Positions 51,620-60,744 of a stretch of 64,000 bases of DNA are shown here, piece by piece. Below the pieces are notes generated by a model. The model did not search any database, had not been told where the DNA came from, and was given only the letters and a program-made list of their open reading frames with translations. A program made the translations under genes and the position numbers. Positions within the stretch are counted from its first letter, which is position 1. Each line of letters starts with the position of its first letter. This stretch comes from DATFXM01 sp035315885 (lineage in GTDB: Bacteria; Acidobacteriota; Blastocatellia; UBA7656), in NCBI GenBank assembly GCA_035315885.1, contig DATFXM010000060.1, forward strand, positions 37,622-101,621, given 5' to 3'.

Positions 51620-53029
51620 TCAGAGGGTCTTTGAGAACTTGCGGTTGCGCTCGGCTTTGGCTAGGTACGCGTCGAACAACATCGCGATGTTCCGGATGAA
51701 GATCCGTCCCAGCGGTTCGACTTCGATACGATCGGGGGTTCGGCGCGCAAGGCCATCACGTTCCAACTCTTCAAGGCCCTTCAGCTCGGCCGCGAAATGC
51801 GAATCAAAGTCGATGCCAAACTCCGACTCGACTTCGGATTTGACCAGAACCGCGTGACACAGAATGCGATTGATCACCGATCGTCGCAGTTTGTCTTCAG
51901 TTGAAACGCGCATTCCGCGCATCGTCGGCAAAAGACCTGCGCCTACCGCGTTGTAGTAACGAGACAGGTCGCGCCAGTTCTGGATATATGCATCTTCGGT
52001 CGACGAGATCGAGCTCAGGCCCATTGCGTAGATGTCGCAGCCTCGTCTTGTCGTGTAGCCTTGAAAATTCCGGTGTAGTGTCCTCTCATCCTGTGCCCGG
52101 CAAAGCTCGTCCTCGGGTTTTGCGAAGTGATCCAAGCCAATGAATCGGTACCCGTAGTCGGTCAACATCCGCACCGCATTTGCAAAGATCCTAAACTTTT
52201 CCAGCCCGTCCGGGAGGTGTCCGGCAAAGCTCCCCTGCTGCTTCTTCAGCCACGGCACGTGCGCATAGCTGAATAACGCGACGCGATCCGGATCGAGACT
52301 CACGATCATGTCGACGGTCTTTGCAAACCCATCGACCGTTTGATGGGGCAATCCATAGATCAAATCGACGTTGATGCTCTGGAATCCCAGCTCGCGGCAC
52401 TGCGCAAATAGTCGCCCGGTGTCCTCAAACGACTGGATTCGGTGAATCGTCTTCTGCACCACAGGATTGAAGTCCTGAATTCCCAGACTCACCCGGTTGA
52501 ATCCTACGCGCCTCAGAACGCGAAAGTGATCTGGGGTGGTCACTCGCGGGTCGACCTCGATGCTTATCTCCGCGTCCGGCGAAAAAGAAAACCGACGTTG
52601 AATATTTGAATACAGCGATTCGATCTGATCCGGGGACAAGTAAGTTGGTGTACCACCACCCCAATGTAGCTGCTCGACGTTGCGATCCGCAGAAACGTGA
52701 TCAGCGACGCGATCGATTTCCTTGCCGAGCGCGGCGACGTAAGAATCCGCGGCGGTGTGGTTTTTATTAATGACTACGTTGCAGCCGCAGTACAGACAGA
52801 GCGACTCGCAAAAAGGGATATGAAAGTACAACGAGACGGGGTGAGCGGTCAGATCGGCGTCGCGAAACGCGGCAAGAGCGTCCTCAGGTCCAAAGGAGTC
52901 ATCCCACTCTGGCGCGGTGGGGTAACTGGTATAGCGAGGTCCTGGGCGGTCATATCGCGCAAGCAACTCAGGCCGGACGTCTACTCGCTTTTGGCCAAAT
53001 GCGAATTCGAGGGCGGCATCAGCAATCAT
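51620..53029 (-). CDS. hemN: Oxygen-independent coproporphyrinogen III oxidase
   Basis: 469 residues from ATG 53029. 'RYDRPGPRYTSYPTAPEW' is the HemN N-terminus; the iron-sulfur cluster and extra Cys are in 'IPFCESLCLYCGCNVV' (CX3CX2CXC, the HemN pattern). Later segments 'LHWGGGTPTYLSPDQI', 'VSLGIQDFNPVVQKTIHR' and 'VDLIYGLPHQT' fit the same family. It decarboxylates two propionates of coproporphyrinogen III to protoporphyrinogen IX without oxygen, in the cytoplasm. The longer frame to 53248 includes the intergenic repeat and is rejected. Convergent with the MacB-like gene, 7 bp apart. Confidence 0.93.
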   Translation of the reverse strand: MIADAALEFAFGQKRVDVRPELLARYDRPGPRYTSYPTAPEWDDSFGPEDALAAFRDADLTAHPVSLYFHIPFCESLCLYCGCNVVINKNHTAADSYVAALGKEIDRVADHVSADRNVEQLHWGGGTPTYLSPDQIESLYSNIQRRFSFSPDAEISIEVDPRVTTPDHFRVLRRVGFNRVSLGIQDFNPVVQKTIHRIQSFEDTGRLFAQCRELGFQSINVDLIYGLPHQTVDGFAKTVDMIVSLDPDRVALFSYAHVPWLKKQQGSFAGHLPDGLEKFRIFANAVRMLTDYGYRFIGLDHFAKPEDELCRAQDERTLHRNFQGYTTRRGCDIYAMGLSSISSTEDAYIQNWRDLSRYYNAVGAGLLPTMRGMRVSTEDKLRRSVINRILCHAVLVKSEVESEFGIDFDSHFAAELKGLEELERDGLARRTPDRIEVEPLGRIFIRNIAMLFDAYLAKAERNRKFSKTL

Positions 53030-53638
53030 CGAAAGTTTTCCCCATCGGCGAGGACCGGTTGGGTAATTTGACCCGGTCCGGACCCGAAACACGAGCACTG
53101 TTGGCACACGTGCAATTCCCGCGCCGAATGGGAAGTTCTGAGCTCTGAGTTCTGAGTTGGTTTGCTGTTGGACCGTATCAGCCGGCCGCGAAGACTCAAG
53201 AACCTTTCCGGTGTTTGCGAGTCTTGGTGCTCCTTGGGTGAGACCCACCTCGGTTAATGGTTGATAGCGGTGACATCGCGTCTTCTTCGGTCCAAATCAA
53301 ATGAGGACAGAGTCCAATTCCCTTTTGCATTTCGAACGTTTTGTAGTAATCTATACCTTCCGCTCTACACCCGAACATGATCGCCAGCCTGCGGGCGGTC
53401 TTGGCAATAGTAAGCTCGGCCCTCCGCCAGCCGATATTGTGCGGCAACCGCTCACCGCGCAACTAAACCAAACATAACTCTGGTAACTCGCTGCGCGCTC
53501 GCAGTGTCGAATGGGATCTGTGTGCGCGGTGCTGAGCAATCAGGCACGGGAGTCCGCGGAATCTACGTGGGAGAGGTGACCTGTTGTCTCTGGGGAATCG
53601 CGGGCGAGTAGCCATAGGTGTGTAGTGGGGAGGGCATT
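53030..53638. other. Spacer with one word repeat
   Basis: 609 bases upstream of hemN. 'gttctgagctctgagttctgag' words occur at 53131-53157. A minus-strand frame at 53196-53462 has some resemblance to the tail of IS110-type transposases ('RRAELTIAKTARRLAIMF') but is too short and weak to call. Otherwise nothing is seen. Confidence 0.4.
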
Positions 53639-54142
53639 ATGATCGTTGCACAGAAGATGCGACTTCCGTCGCCTGGTTCGAAACCGCCCGAGGTGCCAGT
53701 GGCTGTTTTGGTCATTGATGAACAAGAGTTGTGGGATTGCGTCGGCGACAAAAGCAAGAGAATCCAGGACGAGAGCACCATCCTCTACGCCATGCGCACG
53801 GTGTATTGGGCGGCGGACGAAATCCTCAAAGGCAAACCTGGAGAGCCTTTGATCAGACGAGTGAGCATGTTGGCCGGACTCAGCGAAGACTCGCGATTCC
53901 AGCGATTGATTCAAGCGATGCTGACCGGAGTGGGCAGCGGCGATCCCAACGGAGTACTGGCTGCGCAGCTTACATCCTTGTGTGCAGTCCTGATGATGTC
54001 ACACCACCAGACGCTTTGGCCTCGTGACTGGGAAGCACCGACTTATAGGAGACCCAGCGTCTGGGGATGTTCTCAAGTAACAGCCGGGCACACCGAGCAG
54101 CGCTTGCCGAGGCGCGGGCGACGGGCACAACGAGCGGGGTGA
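53639..54142 (+). CDS. Unrecognised small cytoplasmic protein
   Basis: 167 residues from ATG 53639, with GGGAGG five to ten bases upstream (an earlier ATG at 53618 is less likely). Residues 20-120 look like a real mixed alpha domain: 'PVAVLVIDEQELWDCVGDKSKRIQDESTILYAM' (short blocks) and 'PLIRRVSMLAGLSEDSRFQRLIQAML'. The last 40 residues are Arg/Gly-rich and of different character, perhaps after an ancient frameshift or fusion with intergenic DNA. No signal peptide or membrane helix. Function unknown. Confidence 0.5.
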   Translation: MIVAQKMRLPSPGSKPPEVPVAVLVIDEQELWDCVGDKSKRIQDESTILYAMRTVYWAADEILKGKPGEPLIRRVSMLAGLSEDSRFQRLIQAMLTGVGSGDPNGVLAAQLTSLCAVLMMSHHQTLWPRDWEAPTYRRPSVWGCSQVTAGHTEQRLPRRGRRAQRAG

Positions 54143-54215
54143 CCGCTTGTAGTGAGGGTCCCTGTCATCTCGGGCGACCGGGACCTTCATCAAGTCGGGA
54201 CCTTCACCAAGTCGG

Positions 54216-54318
54216 ACCAGCGTAGTCGGGACGACCTGTTGCCATAAGAGCGAGAACTAGCCACTCGCTCTCACTATCCTCCTCAAGGCGGCTGCAAGGT
54301 CGTCCCGACTAAGCTGGT
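54216..54318. repeat. Nested inverted-repeat element (MITE-like)
   Basis: Outer arms 54216-54237 ('accagcgtagtcgggacgac...') and 54297-54318 match as a 22-bp inverted repeat with one mismatch. Inside is a second perfect 8-bp pair, 'agagcgag' (54247-54254) and 'ctcgctct' (54264-54271). Direct 'aagtcggga(cc)ttca(t/c)caagtcgg' copies precede it (54190-54215). No transposase is present. It looks like a miniature mobile element or a structured RNA; the 619-bp spacer around it has no supported gene. Confidence 0.65.
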
Positions 54319-54518
54319 CAATGCGCTGGCAGCTTCATGTTCCCCGAGTGGTTCCGCGAACCAGGGGCGGCATTTCACGAGGCGAATTCCAAACAATCGC
54401 CTCGTACTGGCTGGTAGGTCGATTTGTGCCAAGTTCGGCAGTGTGACAAGCACGATGTCACGGGTGCAATCTGAAGCGCAACCGAAGCAAGCTTCAGACC
54501 TTGAGAGGAATGCGGTCA

Positions 54519-54537
54519 CTCAGAACTCAGAACTCTT
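54519..54537. repeat. Short 'ctcagaactcagaactc' words
   Basis: A single copy of the common word family in the spacer upstream of the multiheme cytochrome end. No inverted partner. Confidence 0.5.
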
Positions 54538-54761
54538 TTCCGCCCAGGACTCACAGAGCGGCCTGCTCGTAACCGTTCGAGAGCTCGCCCTCACCGGTTG
54601 CATCAAGCACGGGCTCTCAATAAGAACGGCGGGAGCAGGTCGCTCCGAAGCCTGCGCGGAGGTGTTATCTTCAACTGATTGTCGCTCGACTAAGAACTGG
54701 TCAGTCAGACCTCAACAACCGGTAGCGGCTCCGGCATGTGGCGTCGGCCGACAACGCGATT

Positions 54762-56282
54762 TCACTGGCTCATTCCCTTGCCAGAATGACAATCCGTGCA
54801 CTTGTTCTCGCTGACATCCAGCTCGAGTGGGTGCTTGAACAACCCGTTGGTTATCGCTACAGGCGTGCCTCCCTCGGACTGGTCCAGCACCGTATGACAG
54901 ATGTTGCAGTCTTTGCGGATCACTTTGCCGTCTTTACTCTTGTGCTCGCCGTCGTGACACCGGAAGCAGCCAACGGCGTAGTAGTGCCCCTGATTGTCAT
55001 TGTGGGTTTGCCAGTCTACTTTCATCTCAGGGAAGAAATTCGTGCTGTAGATCCGCCGGATTTCCTCGATCGCTTGATTGATCGATTCGCGCTTGTTCGA
55101 GGACACCTCCGGATAAGTTGACTTGTAGTATTCTTCGATCGACGACCGGATCGAATCGAGGGCCTGCGTCCTCGTCTCATAAGGCTTCGTCAGTACCTCA
55201 ACTGCCTGCTGCTTGAGAAAAGGAAGCGATGTGTCGAGCCTTCCCGCGTCGAACGCCTCATTGACCGAGCGGTCCGGCGGGTTATAAACATGTGACGGCC
55301 GGCTGTGACAGTCTACGCAGTCAACCTTTCGCTGAAACGATCGCTCGATCTCATCCGAAGTCAATTGTGCGTCCGGCGCGAGATACTCAGTCACGTTTCC
55401 TGATTGATCCTTGAGTCTCACCCATAAAATCGTCTGGCGGTTCTCATCAGACGCGATGTAGGTGATCTCATTGGCAATGTTCATGTGCCAGTGAATGCCA
55501 CTCACCTTTCCATGCTCCGGGCTTCCCCCACCGGTATTGATCATCATTCGCGTTTGCCTGAGCGTGTTGGTTTCGTCGTATCCGTAGTGATTGAAGACTT
55601 TGAGTTGCGATCCATAGAACTTCTCCGGCCAGTGACACTGTTCGCAAGTGTCCTGCGCGGGACGAAGGTTGTGAACCGGTGTCGGGATTGGACGCGGATA
55701 CTTGTTGAACATAACGGAGTAGACCTGATACGCGCCCGACACCTTCGAGCGAAGGTACCACTCCGCGCCGGGACCGACGTGGCAGTCCACGCATCGCACC
55801 CTCGCGTGTGGAGATCCCATGTACGCCGTGAACTCGGGGTTCATAGGGGCGTGACATAGCTGTCCACAGAACGTCACCGACTCCGTGTACTCGTAGGCTC
55901 GATAGCTCCCGAACGCACTGATAAACAAAAAGACCAGCAGTGTGAACACAAACGCAACAAACCGCCGCCGCTGACTCTTATCATTCAAGTCCAGAGTCAA
56001 GTACTTCGCGATTTCACCCGGAGCCAGCCTGTGTCTTCGCCGCCTTTCTTTCACTGCGCCAAGCAGCATTATCAGAATGCCCAGGATGAGAAACGCTGGG
56101 AAGATAATGAACAGAAAAATCCCGACGTACGGGGGATGGTGTGAGCTCAGCGCCGCGGTTATGAACAAAAGCAGGACTCCGATGATCGCCGCCATCGCGA
56201 TGATCATTCCAAAGAGACTAGTGAAGTTTCGAAATAGGGAAGGTCTCGGCGCGTCTGATCCGTCGGTTTTGTCGGACGTCAT
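54762..56282 (-). CDS. NapC/NirT-type multiheme membrane cytochrome c
   Basis: 506 residues from ATG 56282 (GAGGAGA six bases upstream). Three membrane helices occupy residues about 20-135, then a periplasmic part with seven haem sites: 'CGQLCH' (CX3CH, with NapC-like position after the last helix), CVDCH, CEQCH, CVDCH, CFRCH, CNICH and CTDCH. It probably takes electrons from the quinol pool and passes them to periplasmic cytochromes. It lies last in a minus-strand group with a small cytochrome c, an MtrB-like porin and a decaheme cytochrome. It is longer than standard NapC (about 200 residues) and resembles the acidobacterial 'cytochrome c3' proteins. Confidence 0.82.
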   Translation of the reverse strand: MTSDKTDGSDAPRPSLFRNFTSLFGMIIAMAAIIGVLLLFITAALSSHHPPYVGIFLFIIFPAFLILGILIMLLGAVKERRRRHRLAPGEIAKYLTLDLNDKSQRRRFVAFVFTLLVFLFISAFGSYRAYEYTESVTFCGQLCHAPMNPEFTAYMGSPHARVRCVDCHVGPGAEWYLRSKVSGAYQVYSVMFNKYPRPIPTPVHNLRPAQDTCEQCHWPEKFYGSQLKVFNHYGYDETNTLRQTRMMINTGGGSPEHGKVSGIHWHMNIANEITYIASDENRQTILWVRLKDQSGNVTEYLAPDAQLTSDEIERSFQRKVDCVDCHSRPSHVYNPPDRSVNEAFDAGRLDTSLPFLKQQAVEVLTKPYETRTQALDSIRSSIEEYYKSTYPEVSSNKRESINQAIEEIRRIYSTNFFPEMKVDWQTHNDNQGHYYAVGCFRCHDGEHKSKDGKVIRKDCNICHTVLDQSEGGTPVAITNGLFKHPLELDVSENKCTDCHSGKGMSQ

Positions 56283-56508
56283 CTTGATCTCCTCGGTGGG
56301 TGTTCGTTTCCTGCTTGTTGACGCAGGCACTATTGCGGACAGCCCGCTTATTCCATCCACGAGCGCCCAGTGGTCGGCTAGACTTCAATCCTTTCCGCGC
56401 ACCTTACTTCCCGAACTGCGCCGGTGCCGCATCGAAGCGTAAATAATATCTGAGATTCCCCGCTACGTCCTCACTTCATGAAATTGTCGGACGTCGTCGT
56501 GAAGAAGC

Positions 56509-56868
56509 TCACCCCTTTAGTTTGCGGATATAAGCCACTAGAGCTTTGCAGGTGTCAGCGCCCAGGGACTTCTCGTATGGTGGCATCTTGTCCTTGCCTT
56601 TGGCGATGATCTGGTAGAGCTGGTCATCAGACATCCCTTGCACTTCGGCCGATCGAAGATCCTTCAATTTCAGACTTTTTCCGGCTGGAGTGTTTCCGCT
56701 GCCGTCTGCCCCATGGCAGCTTGCACACTTGGATTTGAATGTCGCAGCGGCATCCGCGGCGCCATAAGCGGCGACCGGGTTGGTAGCGCGGATTGCAACG
56801 ACCATTGTGAAGACCGCAGCCGCAGCGACAGCGGTCACGACTTTGATCTGTCTGTTCTTGAGCGACAT
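56509..56868 (-). CDS. Small cytochrome c
   Basis: 119 residues with a signal peptide or anchor ('VVTAVAAAAVFTMVVAIRA') and one class I haem site, CASCH in 'TFKSKCASCHGADGSG'; Met in 'KDKMPPYEKSLG' is the likely sixth ligand. It would carry electrons in the periplasm. It lies between the porin gene and the NapC-like gene, 226 bp from the latter, so it may join them functionally. Ribosome-binding site 'GGAAGGAG' lies before the ATG. Confidence 0.88.
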   Translation of the reverse strand: MSLKNRQIKVVTAVAAAAVFTMVVAIRATNPVAAYGAADAAATFKSKCASCHGADGSGNTPAGKSLKLKDLRSAEVQGMSDDQLYQIIAKGKDKMPPYEKSLGADTCKALVAYIRKLKG

Positions 56869-56949
56869 CTATGCGACTCCTTCCTTTCACATCTTGTAGT
56901 ACAGATCTAATCTCTTATCGCGATTGGACTCGTTTTCGCAAGACGAGGG

Positions 56950-57078
56950 TAGTGCTGAGTGATGAGTGATGAGTCCTGAGTCCTGAGTTGTTGCGGCAAG
57001 ACTTTACCGGTCACGACATCGCCGCTTCGCCCCTTCCTCCCTTCCCTCCTCTCCGCGTCGCCTCATCTCCTCATCCCC
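56950..57078. repeat. Word repeats 'tgagtgatgagtcctgag' and 'cctctccgcgtcgcc'
   Basis: 'gtgctgagtgatgagtgatg' words (56951-56990) and C/T-rich words (57017-57078) fill the 210-bp spacer between the porin and cytochrome c genes. Confidence 0.6.
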
Positions 57079-59250
57079 CTACTCCTTCGATCCGAAATGA
57101 ATTCGCAGTGAAGTGTAAGGCAAGTGCGCCTGATAGAACTGTTTGTTGACGAACCGCTCCTTGTAGTCGAAGTACTGGTAGCCCGCTATCCAGTCCACGT
57201 TCCGGTGAAGCTTCACCGAAACCTTCACCTCCGGAGATTCGAACTGATACGGGAATGAGTTTACAAACAACGTCTGAGTCGAGAGTCGATCGCCCTGACC
57301 CCGGTCGTTGTGAATCCGAAAACCGCCGTACAGCCTTAAACGCGCAATCGGTTCCCAGTAGGCGGTGACAAACGCGAAATGATCCTTCATGAAGTACCGG
57401 CTCAGTCCCTCCTGCTGGACGCTGTTCACGAAAAAGATAATCGAGGCTTCGCTCGTTATGTGGAAGTAGGTGTACCCCGAGCTCAGATTGAATCTATCGC
57501 TCGGAGTCCAGTCCACTGAACCACTGAATATCCTCGTGTTGATGTCGGCGCCAAACGTCTTGAAATTCTCATCGAGAGAGGGATTTGTGTTGTCTTTCGT
57601 CGTCAGCGATCCGTTCACCGTCAGCCTGTTCGTCGGCCTCAGAATGCTCCGTACTCTGATGTTGTTGTAGTCGTAGTTCGCCGTGCGAGTGAAGACGTTG
57701 TCATTCGTCCCGTGCTCAAGATCGAAATACAGGCTCCATATCCTAAACGGCCGAGCTTTGAAGCCGAAGATCAACGCGTCCGTCTGGTTGTCGAAGAGTT
57801 CGGTCTCCGGCTCCGGTGCAACGCCCCCTACCGGGATCGTGTTCTTCACTTCCTCGATATGGCGTTTCGTGTACCGGTACCCCACGTGAAATGACAGTCG
57901 CGAACTGACATCATAATCCCCCTCGACTGTGTTCAGATATCTGCGGTAGCCGGTCGTCTGGAAGGCCAGAGTGTTCACCACCAGCGGAGGTAGAGGCGTC
58001 TGTCCGAGCGGCGTCGAGCGACTCCTCAGCAGCAGCTCGTTGAGCAGATTGCCGCCATCAATGTGGAACGTCTGCACTCGAAAACTGTCCGACATCCGAA
58101 AACGATCGCTGACCATAAGAGTAGCCGCTGCGTCGCCGATCGTGTTGGGCCTCGTCACGTCCCCGTTCACCGTGAAGCTGTCCAGGACGATTCTGTTTCC
58201 TGATGCATCAGTCCCGGTGACATTCTCAAACAAGGTGAAATCGGTGGTGGCCTTTGAATAAATCAGACGTCCGGTGATGTCCAACCGCTTTGCCAGAAAC
58301 GTGTGCAGACTGAAGCGTGTGTAAGGTGTAAGGCCTCGCGTTGGAAGGTCGCGTTGGAACGTGTTTATCCTGGAAGTATTGATCGGATTGTTCCCCGGTT
58401 GTGGCTGATCCACGGTGTAGGTCGAGTCCTCGCGAAACACTCTCCAGCCCTGCAGGAACGAAATATCAAACACCGACAACTTCGCATCAAAACCGATGCG
58501 ATAGTCGTCCGCCGATTGTCTCACCGGTTCCAGAATCGGAAACTCGTCGCGCTGGTAGTCGTAGGTGGTGACTGACGGCCCACTGTTGCGATCCAGCGAG
58601 TAGCCTACGTTCAGACGAAATTTCTCATTGGCGGGGAACAGCGTCAGATCGAAGTCGCCCTGGCGGTACTCGGTGTTTGAGATGTGCTGATTGAGCGCCA
58701 GATTGGTGAGACTGTTGAAGTAGTCAAACCGGCGATAGTTCGCGTCAAATTTGTACAGCTTTGTCTTTTCTGCGCTGACCCGTAGGTAACGGTTTGGATC
58801 ATTGGACCAGCCGAACGTATTCACCATCAACTGATCGAACAGCGGTCCCCCACCCCCGCCGTTATCCTTCATCATCAGGCTCCCGTCGAAAATCTTGAAC
58901 CCCGGTCCGTAGTTCAGATCGCTTCGATACTTGTTCTGGTTGCCGTTGACCGAAACGCCCCGCACTCCCAGCTCGATGCTGGACACTATATGGTAAGGAG
59001 CGCTGGGTTCTGCCGGCTGAGCGGGCGCGGAGCCTTTGTTGCCTTTGTCATCTGTTGTGTCTTTTTTCCAGGGAGGCTTGGATTGATTCTCGACTGTTGC
59101 CGTGGGCTGCGAGCGGCTTTCGATCTTCATCTCCACTTTCTCGCAGTCTTCCTTTGAGCTTTGCGGAGCCTGTCGGGCGCCCGCGTGTGGAACTATCCCG
59201 AGCACCATGATCAGCGCAGATAACAAGCTGAGTGCGGATTTATTCTTCAT
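57079..59250 (-). CDS. MtrB/PioB-like outer-membrane porin
   Basis: 723 residues from ATG 59250 (AAGGAGGAG upstream). Signal peptide 'LLSALIMVLGIVPHAGA' is followed by a low-complexity linker and then a series of amphipathic beta strands; strands start at 'YHIVSSIELGVRGVSV' and the C-terminus ends with a typical barrel strand ('YTSLRIHFGSKE'). The strand pattern and its place directly after a decaheme cytochrome gene match MtrB/PioB-type porins, which sheath the cytochrome across the outer membrane. A CxxC pair typical of MtrB N-termini is not seen. Sequence identity cannot be judged here. Confidence 0.75.
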   Translation of the reverse strand: MKNKSALSLLSALIMVLGIVPHAGARQAPQSSKEDCEKVEMKIESRSQPTATVENQSKPPWKKDTTDDKGNKGSAPAQPAEPSAPYHIVSSIELGVRGVSVNGNQNKYRSDLNYGPGFKIFDGSLMMKDNGGGGGPLFDQLMVNTFGWSNDPNRYLRVSAEKTKLYKFDANYRRFDYFNSLTNLALNQHISNTEYRQGDFDLTLFPANEKFRLNVGYSLDRNSGPSVTTYDYQRDEFPILEPVRQSADDYRIGFDAKLSVFDISFLQGWRVFREDSTYTVDQPQPGNNPINTSRINTFQRDLPTRGLTPYTRFSLHTFLAKRLDITGRLIYSKATTDFTLFENVTGTDASGNRIVLDSFTVNGDVTRPNTIGDAAATLMVSDRFRMSDSFRVQTFHIDGGNLLNELLLRSRSTPLGQTPLPPLVVNTLAFQTTGYRRYLNTVEGDYDVSSRLSFHVGYRYTKRHIEEVKNTIPVGGVAPEPETELFDNQTDALIFGFKARPFRIWSLYFDLEHGTNDNVFTRTANYDYNNIRVRSILRPTNRLTVNGSLTTKDNTNPSLDENFKTFGADINTRIFSGSVDWTPSDRFNLSSGYTYFHITSEASIIFFVNSVQQEGLSRYFMKDHFAFVTAYWEPIARLRLYGGFRIHNDRGQGDRLSTQTLFVNSFPYQFESPEVKVSVKLHRNVDWIAGYQYFDYKERFVNKQFYQAHLPYTSLRIHFGSKE

Positions 59251-59282
59251 GACAACTCCTCCTTCGCACGTGGTCGCGGCGA

Positions 59283-60314
59283 TTACCTGAAGAACACGTT
59301 GCTTGTGTTCGAGCCGTGAATTTTTGCGTGACACGTCGTGCAGTTCTGGAAGCGCGCCGTAGCCTGATTGTGGAAGCTCGGCGTATTCGGTGCGCCGATC
59401 TCGAAGGTATTGGAATGACATTCGAGACAGAGCTGATTAACTGAGTTGCGCTTCAGTAGCCGGGGGTTCGAGGAGCCGTGCGGATCGTGACACGCGGCAC
59501 AGCCCTCGACCTTCAACGGTGCGTGCTCAAACACAAAGGGGCCCTGCTTGTCCGCGTGACACTTGAAGCACGCGGCGTCGGCGCCCACTGCGAGCCTCGC
59601 CTGTTTCAGCTCAAAGCCGCCGTGAGGATTATGGCAATCGCTGCAGTTCATCGCGCCCTCCAGCACCTTGTGATGGAATGGACGATTGAACTGCGCTTTC
59701 GTCTCGTTATGACACTTCATGCAGAGTTGAGGTTCGCTCTTGATGAGCATCTTTCGCGTGTCGATGTCGTTTGCGTGGGCGGAGAAGGACCCAACCGGGA
59801 TGATGGAAGAGGAGGCGTCGCCTTTTGGCTCGATCTGAGTTCGAGAAGACGCGTGCGGCGAGTGACAGTCGGTGCAGCCTACGTCATTGCGCCAGTGTTC
59901 GCCTCGGCGGAAGTTGTTGTGCTCCTCTTTTCCCGAGTGGCACGACAGACAGTTATCGGAGATCTGTTTTGCGGTCTCACCTTCGAATGTTCTGATTTTG
60001 GATTTGTCACCGCCGCCATCGACGTGCGCCTTGCCGGGTCCGTGACAAGACTCGCAGCCCTGCCGTTCGGTTTTCCAACCGGCCTGGGCCAGTCGCGAGT
60101 GCGGGGTCTTCGAGAAACTGGTGAATTGAGCTTCGTGGCAGGCTTTGCAAGTTTCGCTGCCAACGTAGTCCTCTGAATTGTGGGCTTCGACCGTCGCCGG
60201 TGTTGTCCCGGTCGCTTTCTCGGTCTTCGATAGAGAGCTCGGGACGGTAAACAGAGCCGCGGCCGTCGCCCAACACGCGACGACAAGCCATTTTGTCAGC
60301 CCAAATCTGGTCAT
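59283..60314 (-). CDS. Decaheme cytochrome c, MtrA/DmsE-like
   Basis: 343 residues from ATG 60314 (GAGGAGG upstream). A signal peptide ('WLVVACWATAAALFTVPSSLS') is followed by ten CxxCH sites: CKACH, CESCH, CLSCH, CTDCH, CMKCH, CSDCH, CFKCH, CAACH, CLECH and CTTCH. The length and ten haems match the DmsE/MtrA family, which conducts electrons through a porin to the cell exterior. The MtrB-like gene follows 32 bp after its stop. No MtrC/OmcA-type surface cytochrome was found in this window. Confidence 0.88.
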   Translation of the reverse strand: MTRFGLTKWLVVACWATAAALFTVPSSLSKTEKATGTTPATVEAHNSEDYVGSETCKACHEAQFTSFSKTPHSRLAQAGWKTERQGCESCHGPGKAHVDGGGDKSKIRTFEGETAKQISDNCLSCHSGKEEHNNFRRGEHWRNDVGCTDCHSPHASSRTQIEPKGDASSSIIPVGSFSAHANDIDTRKMLIKSEPQLCMKCHNETKAQFNRPFHHKVLEGAMNCSDCHNPHGGFELKQARLAVGADAACFKCHADKQGPFVFEHAPLKVEGCAACHDPHGSSNPRLLKRNSVNQLCLECHSNTFEIGAPNTPSFHNQATARFQNCTTCHAKIHGSNTSNVFFR

Positions 60315-60580
60315 GACGCCTCCTCTCTTGATCGGCAGGTCAACCTGAGTCGGCCCTTCTTCAAACATCGCAGCAACTCACACTTTGATCGCACCACTAC
60401 TCAAGAATTCATCGGGTGGGAGCAAGACTCATTCCCGAAGAATTCTCGACGAACTATTGAAAACACGCGGAGAGTCTCGGTGGAGAACCGCAAATTCCCA
60501 CACCTCGTGCGTGGATTCTCGCAGTGCGATTCGGAGTGCTGTGTGCTGAGTGAGACGAATTACATCCTGACTGTCATCAC

Positions 60581-60617
60581 AAAAAAGCCGCGCGAGAAGG
60601 AGTAAACCGCGCGGCTT
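60581..60617 (-). terminator. Rho-independent terminator, minus strand
   Basis: Arms 60585-60594 (aagccgcgcg) and 60608-60617 are perfect 10-bp inverted repeats with a 13-base loop. On the minus strand a T-run (the A-run at 60581-60586) follows the stem. It ends transcription of the gene at 60745-61113, separating it from the decaheme gene. Confidence 0.82.
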
Positions 60618-60744
60618 GCTAAGGCGACTATCCGTGCAGAACCCACGCACAGTGCTATTCGCCAGGGAGAACAAACCTATTTTGACTTTCACCTCGATCT
60701 GCTTTGACTTTGCTTGCGCTTCAATGGACGGCACATCAGAATTC

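Noticed and set aside
53030..53248. Longer HemN frame with a 73-residue N-terminal extension.
   Set aside because: It reads through a 'gttctgagttctgag' word repeat; HemN similarity starts after the ATG at 53029.
53196..53462. Minus-strand frame with a segment like the end of an IS110-type transposase ('RRAELTIAKTARRLAIMF').
   Set aside because: Too short (88 codons), no catalytic residues, no terminal repeats, and the start and end of the frame have no support.
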